Below the pieces are notes generated by a model. It saw only the letters and a list, made by a program, of their open reading frames with translations. It did no database searches and was not told the origin of the DNA. A program made the translations under genes and the position numbers. A stretch of DNA of 64,000 bases, from the NCBI GenBank assembly GCA_030430075.1, contig JAUIGN010000035.1:20292-84291 (forward strand), in the 5' to 3' direction. The DNA is from a bacterium (GTDB lineage: Bacteria > Planctomycetota > Planctomycetia > Pirellulales > Pirellulaceae). Below, piece by piece: positions 39,799-48,975 of this stretch (positions are counted from its first letter, which is position 1; the number at the start of each line of letters is the position of its first letter).

Positions 39799-41289
39799 TT
39801 ATCCCTTTTTCTCACGTGCGGAGGCCAGCAGCGGCTGGATGACCTGCCCGGCGACGTCGGTCAGGCGATGGTCGCGGCCCTGGTGGCGATAGGTGAGTTG
39901 CTTGTGGTCGATGCCCAGGCAATGCAGGATGGTCGCCTGCAAATCGTGGATGTGCATCGCACCGGCCGCGACGTTGTAGGAAAAATCGTCGGTCCGGCCG
40001 TAGGTCATCCCGGCACGCACGCCACCGCCTGCGAGCCAGATGCTGAAGCAGCCGGGATGATGGTCGCGCCCCCAATCCGTGCCCGAAAGTGATCCTTGGC
40101 AGAACACGGTGCGACCGAACTCGCCGGCCCAGACAACCAACGTATCTTTCAGCAGGCCGCGTTGCTTGAGGTCGCGGACCAGCGCGGCCGCACCTTGATC
40201 GGTCTCCAGGCACTTGGCGGGAAGCCGCCCATTAATCCGCGTGTGGTGGTCCCAGCCGCGGTGATACAATTGGACGAACCGCACACCGCGTTCCACCAAC
40301 CGGCGAGCCTGCAGGCAATTCGCCGCGAACGTCCCCGGCTTCCTCGCGTCCGCTCCGTAAAGCTTGAAAACGTGTTCCGGCTCCTGCGACAAATCGACCA
40401 GTTCCGGGACAGACGACTGCATGCGATGCGCCAACTCGAATTGGGCGATCCGGGTTTGAATCTCCGGGTCGCCCGCCTGCTGGAATTGAAGCTGGTTGAG
40501 GGCGGCCAGACCGTCCAGCATGGCACGCCGTGCCGCGCCGTCGACACCGGGCGGGTTGGAGAGGAAGAGCACCGGGTCGCGTCCACTCCGGAGGCGCACA
40601 CCCTGGTGTTTCGACGGCAAGAAGCCGGCGCTCCACAGCCGGTTGAAGAGCGGCTGGTCGCCCGCAGCGCCGCCGGAAATCGAGACCACATAGGTGGGAA
40701 GGTTTTCGTTGGCGCTGCCCAACCCGTAACTCGACCAGGCCCCCATGCTGGGACGTCCCGGCTGTTGGAATCCCGTTTGTAACAGGGTGATTGCCGGGTC
40801 ATGGTTGATCGCATCGGTGGTCATCGAACGGACCACGCAGAGGTCGTCCACGACGCCCGCCGTGTACGGCAGCAACTCGCTCAATTCAATTCCCGCCGCG
40901 CCGTGCCGGGCAAAGGCGAACGGCGAGGCGGTCAACGGTTTGCTGGACTGCTCCGAAGTCATCGTGGTCAACCGTTGTCCGCCGCGCACGGACTCGGGCA
41001 GCTCTTCGCCGTGGCGTTGGCGGACGACCGGTTTGGGATCGAAGAGGTCGAGCTGTGATGGGGCGCCCGATTGGTGTAAGAAAATGACGCGCCGGGCCTT
41101 CGGCCTGAAGTGGGGCACGCCCGGCTGACCGGAGCTCATGGCATCCGCCGCCGTCACTTCCGCATGGCTGCGAGCCGGCTGCAACAAGCTGGCCAGTGCC
41201 GCGGCGCCCAACCCGAGACTTGCCCGGCCAAGAAAGTACCGGCGGCTGAAGTGGTCGGCGGTGGTGCGAGGTTCGACTGCGGAGATCAT
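39799..41289 (-). CDS. DUF1501 family protein with Tat-type signal
   Basis: The protein has 496 residues. The N-terminus carries SRRYFLGRASLGLGAAALASLL, a twin-arginine signal, so it is probably exported folded. The body matches DUF1501, a sulfatase/alkaline-phosphatase-fold family greatly expanded in planctomycetes: RRVIFLHQSGAPSQLDLFDPKP near the start, VVRSMTTDAINHDPA, GVRFVQLYHRGWDHH, then VVWAGEFGRTVF and GRDHHPGCFSIWLAGGGV. It starts 5 bases after the stop of the DUF1549/DUF1553 gene upstream, without a clear Shine-Dalgarno, so the two are probably translationally coupled. The pair is a standard planctomycete unit, often linked to polysaccharide use. The substrate is unknown. Confidence 0.93.
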   Translation of the reverse strand: MISAVEPRTTADHFSRRYFLGRASLGLGAAALASLLQPARSHAEVTAADAMSSGQPGVPHFRPKARRVIFLHQSGAPSQLDLFDPKPVVRQRHGEELPESVRGGQRLTTMTSEQSSKPLTASPFAFARHGAAGIELSELLPYTAGVVDDLCVVRSMTTDAINHDPAITLLQTGFQQPGRPSMGAWSSYGLGSANENLPTYVVSISGGAAGDQPLFNRLWSAGFLPSKHQGVRLRSGRDPVLFLSNPPGVDGAARRAMLDGLAALNQLQFQQAGDPEIQTRIAQFELAHRMQSSVPELVDLSQEPEHVFKLYGADARKPGTFAANCLQARRLVERGVRFVQLYHRGWDHHTRINGRLPAKCLETDQGAAALVRDLKQRGLLKDTLVVWAGEFGRTVFCQGSLSGTDWGRDHHPGCFSIWLAGGGVRAGMTYGRTDDFSYNVAAGAMHIHDLQATILHCLGIDHKQLTYRHQGRDHRLTDVAGQVIQPLLASAREKKG

Positions 41290-41294
41290 GGCTT

Positions 41295-44225
41295 TCAGTG
41301 GCTGGTAATCGTTTCATCGAGGCAAAGCAGCAGATTGGCAACCATCGTCCAGGCCGCCAGCTCGGTTGCTTCCAGCGATGGGTTCCACGCCGAGTCACCG
41401 ACCTGCAACAACGAGCGGGCGGCCGCTTTGTCCGCAAGATAAAGTTGTCGCTGTTGCAGCAGGACTGCTCGTAGCACACTCGTTTCGGTCGATGACGGCC
41501 GGCGACCCGTCACGCAGCGGAACGTCCATGCCAGCCGTCGGTCGTCGCTTGATCCGCCGCGGATGAGCGCGCGTTCGGCCAGCTTGCGGGCCGCTTCCAC
41601 CAGGGCCGTTTCATTCATCAGCGTTAGCGCTTCCAGGGGCGTGTTGGTCGGAGATCGCCGCGTCATGCAGACTTCACGGTTCGGTGCGCCGAGGGTGGCA
41701 AGCGCGGGGGACGGGACGCTCCGTTTCCAGAAGGTATAGAGGCTGCGTCGATACAGGTTGGCACCCCGATCCACCTGGTAGGTTTGCGCCGTAAACTCGT
41801 TGGCATCATACGACAGTTCTTCCCACAAGCCGGGCGGTTGATAAGGGAAGACGCTGGGCCCGCCCAGTTGTTCTTGCAGGAGGCCACTGACGGCTAACGC
41901 CTGATCGCGAATCATTTCGGCCGGCAGACGCGTCCGCGGGCCGCGGGCGAGCCACTGGTTGGAAGGGTCGCGACGCCACGCTGCCGCCGCCGCGTCGCTC
42001 GATTGACGGTAAGTGGCCGACGTGACGATCAAGCGATGGAGGTGCTTCGTGTTCCAGCCGCTGCGTATCAGTTCCGTTGCCAACCAGTCCAGCAGGCGGG
42101 GGTGGGACGGACGTTCACCGCGGGTCCCGAAATCTTCCGGCGTGCGGACCAGGCCCGTGCCGAAATGCACTTGCCAGATTCGGTTGGCAGCGACCCGTGC
42201 CGTCAGCGGATGGCGTGGATCGACGAGCCAGCGTGCCAGCCCGAGCCGGTTGCGAGGAGCGTCATCCGCCAGGCGAAAGAAAAGCGCCGGCGTATCGGCG
42301 GTCACCCGTTCACCCGGCGTGTCGTAGAGCCCGTTCGTAAGGATGAACGTGGGACGCGGTAGTTCCGCATCCCGCATCACCATCGACGTGGGAATCGCCC
42401 GGTCGAGTTCGGACAACGCGCGTTCCGCCGCGGTGCGCCGAGCGATCAACGACCGGTAACGCCGGTCGTGGTGACGGAGAAAGTAGTCACGCAGTGCCGC
42501 CTGTTGCCGGCGCGAACGCCGGCCGACGCCCGTCGCCAGGATCTGGCCGATTGGGTCGCCGCCGGCCAGCACGCCGAGTTCGGTCTCGCTGAGCTGACGC
42601 GGATAGATTCGAATCTCGTCGAGCAGACCGCGGAACGGCCGGTGTTCCGGTCCCCCACCTATACAGAGCGGTGCGGCCGTGGCGATGGACCCCTGCAGGT
42701 CATCGTGGGTGGTGTCGAAGGGTTGCCGCACCCCACCGACGATGATCTGCAGGCCGTCGGCACGACCGGAACCGTCGTAGCTGACTGCCAGGTGCTGCCA
42801 GGCGTTACGCTGGACCGGCTCGGACGTGCGAATCTCGATCCGGCTCTTCGTCTGGTCGTTGGCGAGAATGACGACGACGCGGGATTTCTCCAGGCCGACT
42901 TCATAGCCTCGCCGCATCGGCCCGGTGTTGCGTTTGGCCAATACGGTCATCCGGTCGTTCGTGGTCGGATAGAGCCAGGCGGAGACCGTGAAGGGGGCAT
43001 CGGCCGCGAGGTTCGATGCGTCCGCGGGCGTCCCGTTGGACTGCGGGCGGTGGTCGAATGTGACAAACGTCTCGCCCCCCAGGAGCAGTCCGTGCCCATA
43101 TTTTGTCTTGGGCAAGTAAGTGCGGCCCGTGACCGACGGGCGGCGGCCGCTGACCTTCTCCAGCGTGGTGCCGTCAGTGACTTCGTCCAATGGCAAGTGA
43201 AACCGCATGTCGGTCGGCGGTTGGGCGGAGCGGGCGGTTGGGGCCAGCGATTGTTGCCAGGCGACCAGGTCCGCTTCGCAGCCGGCTTCGCGCTCGGCAA
43301 GCTGCCGGTCGCAGGCGGCCAGTTTGCGACGCAGTTCGTCGCGGCGGGCACGCTGGGCCGTCGATGGGGCGGGCACGAACGGCGCGGCGTTTCCTTGGTC
43401 GCCGTCGATCCCTAACTCCGGCACCTGATTGAAGTACGCCAACAATTGGTAGAAGTCGCGCTGCGTGAAGGGGTCATACTTGTGATCGTGGCAGCGCGCG
43501 CATTGCAAGGTCTGGCCCAGCCAGACCGTCGCCGTCGTTACGGTCCGGTCCATGGCGTACTCCGTCAGGTACTCTTCGGCGAGCGCGCCGTTCTCGAAGT
43601 TGACCATGTTGTTCCGGTTAAAACCACTGGCGATGACCTGGGAGGGAGTGGCGTCAGGCAACAGGTCGCCGGCCAACTGTTCGATGGTGAACTGATCAAA
43701 CGGCATGTTCGCATTGAAGGCGTCGATCACCCAGTCACGCCACGCCGACATCTCGCGGTGCGCATCCATGTGGTATCCGTGTGTGTCGGCATAGCGGGCC
43801 AGGTCGAGCCAGGGGGTTGCCATCCGTTCCCCATACCGGGGCGACGCCAGCAAGCGTTCCACCAACCTCTGGTAAGCAGCGGGTTGCCGGTCATCCAGAA
43901 ACCGGTCGATCTCGTCGACGGTCGGAGGGAGCCCTGTCAGGCCGAGCGTTACGCGGCGGATGATCGCCGCCCGACCTGCCGGGGGGCTCGGTGTGAAACC
44001 GTGTTCGCGCATCTGGTGCGATACGAAGACGTCAATCGGGTTGCGCGCCCACCCGGTAGCCACGGCAGTCGGCAGAGCGGGGCGGACCGGTGCCTGATAG
44101 GCCCAGTGTGCGCTGGCCACGGGACCCTGCGGTTGTGCCCCGGCCGCGGTGGCCGTCAGCAGCAGACCGGCCGCGATCCACCGAGCTGCCGACGGTCGGG
44201 GGAAGAGGGAGGTTGGACGCACCAT
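41295..44225 (-). CDS. PSD1-type protein: DUF1549, LamG-like and DUF1553 domains
   Basis: The protein has 976 residues from the start at 44225, where a signal peptide follows (ARWIAAGLLLTATAAGAQ); an in-frame ATG at 44282 would place 19 odd residues before it. DUF1549 is near residues 40-260, with GLPPTVDEIDRFL, PWLDLARYADTHGYHMD and LQCARCHDHKYDPFTQRDFY. A concanavalin/LamG-like domain sits near 320-490 (APFTVSAWLYPTT, PFRGLLDEIRIY). DUF1553 is near 640-900 (NRLGLARWLVDPRHPLTARV, TPNREV-like end, NTPLEALTLMNE). Many relatives begin with a planctomycete cytochrome c (PSCyt1) domain; none is present here, and the only CxxCH is the one inside DUF1549. It is the first gene of the pair with DUF1501. 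Confidence 0.93.
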   Translation of the reverse strand: MVRPTSLFPRPSAARWIAAGLLLTATAAGAQPQGPVASAHWAYQAPVRPALPTAVATGWARNPIDVFVSHQMREHGFTPSPPAGRAAIIRRVTLGLTGLPPTVDEIDRFLDDRQPAAYQRLVERLLASPRYGERMATPWLDLARYADTHGYHMDAHREMSAWRDWVIDAFNANMPFDQFTIEQLAGDLLPDATPSQVIASGFNRNNMVNFENGALAEEYLTEYAMDRTVTTATVWLGQTLQCARCHDHKYDPFTQRDFYQLLAYFNQVPELGIDGDQGNAAPFVPAPSTAQRARRDELRRKLAACDRQLAEREAGCEADLVAWQQSLAPTARSAQPPTDMRFHLPLDEVTDGTTLEKVSGRRPSVTGRTYLPKTKYGHGLLLGGETFVTFDHRPQSNGTPADASNLAADAPFTVSAWLYPTTNDRMTVLAKRNTGPMRRGYEVGLEKSRVVVILANDQTKSRIEIRTSEPVQRNAWQHLAVSYDGSGRADGLQIIVGGVRQPFDTTHDDLQGSIATAAPLCIGGGPEHRPFRGLLDEIRIYPRQLSETELGVLAGGDPIGQILATGVGRRSRRQQAALRDYFLRHHDRRYRSLIARRTAAERALSELDRAIPTSMVMRDAELPRPTFILTNGLYDTPGERVTADTPALFFRLADDAPRNRLGLARWLVDPRHPLTARVAANRIWQVHFGTGLVRTPEDFGTRGERPSHPRLLDWLATELIRSGWNTKHLHRLIVTSATYRQSSDAAAAAWRRDPSNQWLARGPRTRLPAEMIRDQALAVSGLLQEQLGGPSVFPYQPPGLWEELSYDANEFTAQTYQVDRGANLYRRSLYTFWKRSVPSPALATLGAPNREVCMTRRSPTNTPLEALTLMNETALVEAARKLAERALIRGGSSDDRRLAWTFRCVTGRRPSSTETSVLRAVLLQQRQLYLADKAAARSLLQVGDSAWNPSLEATELAAWTMVANLLLCLDETITSH

Positions 44226-44423
44226 GGAAGACTCGACGAAGATCACAACGCTGGCGGGGTGCGAAAGGGGCGGACACGCCATGAGGCATCAGCCCCCCGG
44301 CGCGACGCACCCGCAGGACGGTTCTGGCTCCCGGGAACGGCCCCGTTTCGCCTCCATTCATTCTAGGTCTGGACTGGGCAGCAGGCTACGGATCTGTCCG
44401 AGCGGGGCGATTCCGGTACGGCG

Positions 44424-44452
44424 TTGGGAAGTTTGCGGAATTCTTTTACAAT
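44424..44452 (+). promoter_or_regulatory. Sigma70-type promoter of the ABC transporter operon
   Basis: TTGGGA at 44424-44429, a 17-base spacer, and TACAAT at 44447-44452, in a locally AT-rich patch. It would give a leader of about 120 bases before the ATG at 44579. It lies in the 353-bp region between the divergent PSD1 and ABC genes; the rest of that region shows nothing recognisable. Confidence 0.6.
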
Positions 44453-44578
44453 TTTCCACAATCTACGCCGCTCCGGTGCGAATGCCCTCAACGGCTCGAT
44501 GCATCGGCAGGCGCCTGACAACTCTCGTCCCCAACCGGTCGCGCTCGCGTCCGTCAGAATTGTACGAAGACCGGCTGC

Positions 44579-45511
44579 ATGGATACGACGGTACGTCTTA
44601 ACGGGGTGACGAAGAAGTACGGCCGGCTGGTCGCCCTGGACCAGATCTCGCTTGCGATCGGCACCGGCGTGACCGGCCTGCTGGGCCCCAACGGGGCCGG
44701 CAAGACGACCTTGATCAAAGTTCTCCTGGGGCTGGTCCGCACCAGTCATGGGGACGGCCAGGTACTGGGGATCCCACTGCGAGGCAATGCGCGAAAAATT
44801 CGGGCTCGAGTGGGTTACATGCCCGAGGACGACTGCTATATCGCCGGATTGAGCGGCGTGGAACTGGTGCAATTCATGGCCCAGCTTTCCGGCCAGAAGG
44901 GCGTCGAGGGCCTGAGGCGGGCACACGAAATCCTGGACTATTGCGACATCCGGCAGGAACGCTATCGGGACGTGGCAACCTATTCGACGGGAATGCGGCA
45001 GAAGCTGAAGTTTGCCCAGGCGATCATTCACGATCCGCCGCTGTTGATCCTGGACGAGCCGACCGCGGGTCTGGACCCCGAAGAACGTTTGGCGATGCTG
45101 AATCGAATTCGGTCGTTGTCGACAGTGGCCGGGAAAGCGGTCCTGATCTCGACGCACATTCTGCCGGACGTCCGAACCATCTGTGACGATGTCGTGATCA
45201 TGGTCAACGGGCGGATCCGGGTCGTGGAACGATTGGCGGTGTTGAGCCGACCGACGACGCCGGCGTATTCGGTCCGGTTGGCGGGGCCGGTCGAGCCATT
45301 CCGGCAGTGTGTCGAGGCGGACGGCTTGGAATGGAAGATGGATCGCGACGGAGCGTTGACCATCCATGGTCTGGGGGAAGATGCGACGGACCGGATTTGG
45401 CGTTGGTCGCGCGAGTCAGGCGTCGATTTGCGGCACCTGGCGCCGGCCACCAATTCTTTGGAGGACGTGTTCCTGCGGGCGATTCGGGAGAGTGCCGTTG
45501 CCGATTCATGA
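44579..45511 (+). CDS. ABC transporter ATP-binding protein
   Basis: The protein has 310 residues. Walker A is GPNGAGKTT (about 37-45), the Q-loop region is GYMPEDD, the signature is YSTGMRQK, and Walker B with D-loop is LLILDEPTAGLDP, followed by the switch His in STHIL. The C-terminal 90 residues are a family-specific regulatory extension. It belongs to the CcmA/NatA/NosF-type ATPases that drive ABC-2 permeases, so export or membrane-related work is more likely than import. It is the first gene of a four-gene set; its end overlaps the start of the permease. The substrate is unknown. Confidence 0.93.
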   Translation: MDTTVRLNGVTKKYGRLVALDQISLAIGTGVTGLLGPNGAGKTTLIKVLLGLVRTSHGDGQVLGIPLRGNARKIRARVGYMPEDDCYIAGLSGVELVQFMAQLSGQKGVEGLRRAHEILDYCDIRQERYRDVATYSTGMRQKLKFAQAIIHDPPLLILDEPTAGLDPEERLAMLNRIRSLSTVAGKAVLISTHILPDVRTICDDVVIMVNGRIRVVERLAVLSRPTTPAYSVRLAGPVEPFRQCVEADGLEWKMDRDGALTIHGLGEDATDRIWRWSRESGVDLRHLAPATNSLEDVFLRAIRESAVADS

Positions 45512-46454
45512 TTTGGGATATCGGGCGCTGCCCGAGCAGCGCGGGCGGCGCGTCCCGCGGTGGTGGGTCATCGCGCAGACCGGCTTACAGCTCTCCTGGA
45601 AAAGCCAGTGGTTGCGGCGGATGCTGTTCCTGGCCTGGTTGCCGGCGGTCGGGCTGGGGCTGCTCCTGTTCTTTTACGAGTTTTCGTTGACCCAACCGGT
45701 CGAGGAGATGGGGGCGCAGATCTTCCTGCGCAACCTGCCTGACTCCGAGCCGGTGGTCGCGTCGATGGTGGAAAATCCGACCGCATCACGGCGGGAGGTG
45801 TGGGCGTACCTGTTGCTGACGTTGTTTCGCTACCCGCAAGGATTATTGATGGTCCTGGTTGTCGCGTTGGTGGCGCCACCCCTGATCGCGCGAGACATGC
45901 AGTCCCGCGCGTTCTTGCTCTATTTTTCCCGACCGCTCGGCCGGGTTGACTATGTATTCGGCAAAATGCTGGTTGTCTGGACGTACCTGGCGTTGATCAC
46001 CACCGTCCCGGCACTCGCGCTGTACGTCCTGGGAGTCTTCCTGTCGCCCGATTTCAGTGTCGTCGGCTATACCTGGGACCTGCCCTTTCGGATTCTCGGG
46101 GCCTCGATCTGGTTGATTGTGCCGACCACGGCGATGGCCCTTTGTTTTTCCTCGTTGACCAAGGAAAGTCGCTTTGCCGGGTTTGCCTGGGTGGCGGTCT
46201 GGGCGTTGGGTTGGGCGGCGTACGCCAATTTGACGGCCTTGGACTTGCATGAGAGCCGGTGGAGCCAGAGCGGGTTCGAGAGTCGTTGGACGCTGATTTC
46301 GTTGTATCACTCGTTGGGCCGAGTGCAGGCCTGGGTGTTTGGATTGGAGCGCGACTTCGCCCACGTGCAGGCGCCGATCGCCCTGTTGTCAATTCTCACC
46401 TGTGTTTCCCTGGCTGTTTTGTTGCGGCGGATCTCAGCTCCGCTGCGGGTGTGA
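45498..46454 (+). CDS. ABC-2 type permease
   Basis: About 318 residues. The start is placed at TTG 45498 because GGGAG lies 7 bases upstream and the gene then overlaps the ATPase end by 14 bases; GTG 45492 is an alternative with too little spacing. Six hydrophobic segments are visible, from LFLAWLPAVGLGLLLFFYEF to APIALLSILTCVSLAVLL. The loop after the second segment holds PPLIARDMQSRAFLLYFSRPLGR, a typical ABC-2 cytoplasmic coupling segment (D-x-x-x-x-x-L-L-S-R-P). A large extracytoplasmic loop lies between segments 1 and 2. It is the partner of the preceding ATPase. Confidence 0.88.
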   Translation: MPIHDLGYRALPEQRGRRVPRWWVIAQTGLQLSWKSQWLRRMLFLAWLPAVGLGLLLFFYEFSLTQPVEEMGAQIFLRNLPDSEPVVASMVENPTASRREVWAYLLLTLFRYPQGLLMVLVVALVAPPLIARDMQSRAFLLYFSRPLGRVDYVFGKMLVVWTYLALITTVPALALYVLGVFLSPDFSVVGYTWDLPFRILGASIWLIVPTTAMALCFSSLTKESRFAGFAWVAVWALGWAAYANLTALDLHESRWSQSGFESRWTLISLYHSLGRVQAWVFGLERDFAHVQAPIALLSILTCVSLAVLLRRISAPLRV

Positions 46455-46458
46455 TGGT

Positions 46459-47385
46459 GTGATCGAGCTGCGAAATGTGACCAAGCTGTACGGCACCGTG
46501 ATCGGCGTCAACGACATCACCCTGACGCTCGGTCCGGGTGCCCATGGGTTGCTCGGTCCCAACGGCGCAGGCAAGACGACATTCCTGAACCTGATCACCG
46601 GCCAACTCAAGCCGACCCTGGGGTCGATTCGGATGTTCGGCGGCGACCCATGGAACAATGGCGGGATGCTGCGGAGGATCGGAATCAGCCCCGGAGACGA
46701 GGCGCTCTATTCCAACGTCTCCGGGCTGGAGTGGGTCCGTTTCCTGGTCGAACTGCAAGGGTTCAAACGGCAGGACGCAGAGCGGAGGGCGGTTTGGGCC
46801 CTGGAGCAGTTGGACATGTCGGCAGCCATGCAACGGCCGATCGGGAGTTACTCGAGGGGCATGCGGCAGCGCACCAAACTGGCCCAGGCGATCGCCCATG
46901 AACCGGAACTGTTGATCCTGGACGAACCGTTCAACGGGTTGGATCCGGTGGGGCGCCATGTCGTGACCGAACTTTTGCGGGAATGGACGCGACGGGGGAA
47001 GAGTCTGCTCCTGGCCAGCCACATTCTGCATGAAGTGGAAGAGATCAGTCCATCCTTCCTGTTGGTTTGCGACGGACGTTTGCTGGCCTCGGGGACGGCT
47101 GCCGAGGTCAACGTGTTGCTGGCCGATGTGCCCAACCGGGTCGAGATTCGTTGCAATCGCCCCCGCGAGATGGCTCGGCGGCTGCTGGACGAAGAAGCGG
47201 TCGACGCGATCGAGTTTCTGGCCGGCAACCGCCTGGTGGTGGCCACGCGGCAGCCGCTGACCGTCTATCGGCATTTGCCCCGGTGGGCCGGAGAAGAAGG
47301 TGTGGAGATTCACGAGCTGCATTCGGCCGACGAGTCGTTGCAGAACCTGTTTGATTCGTTGATGCGCGTCCATCGAGGTGGTTGA
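46459..47385 (+). CDS. ABC transporter ATP-binding protein (second)
   Basis: The protein has 308 residues from a GTG start at 46459, just after the permease stop at 46454. Earlier in-frame ATGs lie inside the permease gene and would add non-homologous sequence. Walker A is GPNGAGKTT, the signature YSRGMRQR, Walker B LLILDEPFNGLDP, and the switch His lies in ASHIL. It is the same class as the first ATPase but clearly a different paralogue (FNGLD against TAGLD). It stops one base before the ATG of the next permease, so the two are probably co-translated. Confidence 0.92.
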   Translation: MIELRNVTKLYGTVIGVNDITLTLGPGAHGLLGPNGAGKTTFLNLITGQLKPTLGSIRMFGGDPWNNGGMLRRIGISPGDEALYSNVSGLEWVRFLVELQGFKRQDAERRAVWALEQLDMSAAMQRPIGSYSRGMRQRTKLAQAIAHEPELLILDEPFNGLDPVGRHVVTELLREWTRRGKSLLLASHILHEVEEISPSFLLVCDGRLLASGTAAEVNVLLADVPNRVEIRCNRPREMARRLLDEEAVDAIEFLAGNRLVVATRQPLTVYRHLPRWAGEEGVEIHELHSADESLQNLFDSLMRVHRGG

Positions 47386-48279
47386 ATGAGCTCATCGGAA
47401 GAGTCAGTGGTGGCCGAGCGTGAGGCGGAGGCTGAGCGTGGCGACCAGTCGCCGGCGATCGCCACGGCCCCGGCCGGAAACCGGGTCGAGCGGGGAATTG
47501 TCTGGAAGACGCTGACGGTCATTCGCTTTGAAATGCGGCGGACCAGGACCGACGCCCGGGCCCTGACGTGGTTGGTCATGGTCCTGTTTCCCGCCGGCCT
47601 GTTGTCGCTCTATCGTTGGGAGGCGGAAACGACCGCCGACTTTCAGCCGCCGCCCGAGCCGATTCTGGGGATTGTGCTGTACGGGCTGATCCCACAGGTC
47701 GTGTGCCTGCTGGGGCTGTTGCTGTGGGTCGCCCCGGTGTTGCAAGCTGAACTGGATGGGAGGACGTGGATCTACCTGGCCGTACGGCCAGGCGGCAAAA
47801 CGGCCACGCTGATCGGCAAGTACCTCAACGGGATCGCCTGGACGGCCTCGGCCGCCCTCCTGGGGCTGACGATCGGAATGCTTGCCGGTCGACTGCACGT
47901 CAGCGAACCGTTTCGTGTGTGGCGCGTAATCGCCGGACTCATCTTTTTTTCCTGCTTTGCATACGGCGCGGCGTATTCGGTGATCGGTGCCATTTTTCAC
48001 CGCAAGGCGATGGTCGTTTCCGTCGCCTACATCCTGATTTTTGAAGTCGTGATTTCCAATCTGCCCGCCGTGATCAACCAGTTCACCGTGCAGCACCATC
48101 TGTTCAATCTGCTCTTCCACTGGATGGCCTGGGAAGTGCCGGAAGACGCGCAACTGTTGGTGGGCGGGCAACCTGCCTGGCAGCATGTCACGGCCCTGAT
48201 CGTCTACACGCTGACGATGCTCTCCATTGCGACCTTGATTCTGCGCTGGCGCCAGTACGTGACGAGCGAAGAAAGCTGA
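47386..48279 (+). CDS. ABC-2 type permease (second)
   Basis: The protein has 297 residues and its ATG directly abuts the stop of the second ATPase. A charged N-terminus of about 45 residues leads to RFEMRRTRTDARALTW and then six membrane segments. The cytoplasmic coupling region is LQAELDGRTWIYLAVRPGGK, equivalent to the RDM...SRP segment of the first permease. The segment after the fifth helix (VSVAYILIFEVVISNLP) is typical of ABC-2 exporters. With the preceding genes it makes two ATPase-permease pairs in one operon, which could act as one heteromeric exporter or as two. Confidence 0.88.
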   Translation: MSSSEESVVAEREAEAERGDQSPAIATAPAGNRVERGIVWKTLTVIRFEMRRTRTDARALTWLVMVLFPAGLLSLYRWEAETTADFQPPPEPILGIVLYGLIPQVVCLLGLLLWVAPVLQAELDGRTWIYLAVRPGGKTATLIGKYLNGIAWTASAALLGLTIGMLAGRLHVSEPFRVWRVIAGLIFFSCFAYGAAYSVIGAIFHRKAMVVSVAYILIFEVVISNLPAVINQFTVQHHLFNLLFHWMAWEVPEDAQLLVGGQPAWQHVTALIVYTLTMLSIATLILRWRQYVTSEES

Positions 48280-48417
48280 ACCGGGCCAGTATCGGCAGCG
48301 CGTTGCGGGCCGCCAAACGTGTGTCATGTTGAGCCTGACCGACCGGCTGTCAGGTGGACGGTCCCCGCCGTCGCGGCAACGCTTGCACGTGAATGTTCAT
48401 CGTGTGATAACAGTGAC

Positions 48418-48804
48418 ATGACGAATCCGACTGGAGACGGCCGTAGTTTTCCCTTGAGCGCGCTATTCATTTTGATGGCCGCTTGTTCCGTGGTGGCCGC
48501 GCTGGTGGCGCCCCTGTCAAGGGCGCTCGGCGCGGGCGCGGTCAGCCTGACCGCGGCGGCTCAAGCGAGCGCCTGCGGTGCGATCTTGGTGATGCTGATG
48601 GGGGCAGTGATCGGGCTCTACCACCATCGTCCGGGCCGAGGGTTGGGCTGGGGCATCCTGGTGGGCGGTGGAATCGGGATGGTCATGGGGCCCGTGGTGC
48701 TCACGCCGCAGGACGCGTTTTCTTCCTTGCTAACGATGTCGATCGGGGGCGCGGTGGCCTTGCTGGCGGTTGCCGCCATCTTCCGCGGTGCCTCACGTTC
48801 GTAG
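48418..48804 (+). CDS. Small four-helix membrane protein, unknown function
   Basis: 128 residues from the ATG at 48418 (MTNPTGDGRSF). Four hydrophobic segments are seen: LFILMAACSVVAALVAPL, a second around GAILVMLMGAVIGLYH, LGWGILVGGGIGMVMGPVVL, and MSIGGAVALLAVAAIF. No family is recognised. It is 138 bases downstream of the ABC operon on the same strand and might be read from the same transcript. A longer frame from 48319 exists but its extra 33 residues look non-native. Confidence 0.6.
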   Translation: MTNPTGDGRSFPLSALFILMAACSVVAALVAPLSRALGAGAVSLTAAAQASACGAILVMLMGAVIGLYHHRPGRGLGWGILVGGGIGMVMGPVVLTPQDAFSSLLTMSIGGAVALLAVAAIFRGASRS

Positions 48805-48975
48805 CATCGGCTGGGCCGATCCACGATCCGCTCGCGGCCCTTGTACGGTGACCTTCGACCGCTAAAATCGAAGTTCCCTCCCACTCCGCACGGACCGCTG
48901 GTCGAGGGGAATTTGTCCGGTCAGGCGCACGCTGGACGGTGTCGCTTGCCGGTTCCCATGAGTGAGGAGTCTGAG

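Noticed and set aside
39472..40092. 206-codon plus-strand frame at the end of the DUF1501 gene
   Set aside because: Half of it lies opposite the conserved DUF1501 C-terminus, and no domain is seen.
44579..48279. Type I secretion system for the giant RTX protein
   Set aside because: The ATPases lack a fused membrane domain and the permeases are ABC-2 type; there is no HlyD-like or TolC-like gene.
48841..48975. Longer N-terminus for btaA from 48841
   Set aside because: The extra 45 residues are not family-like and a good AGGAG site precedes 48976.
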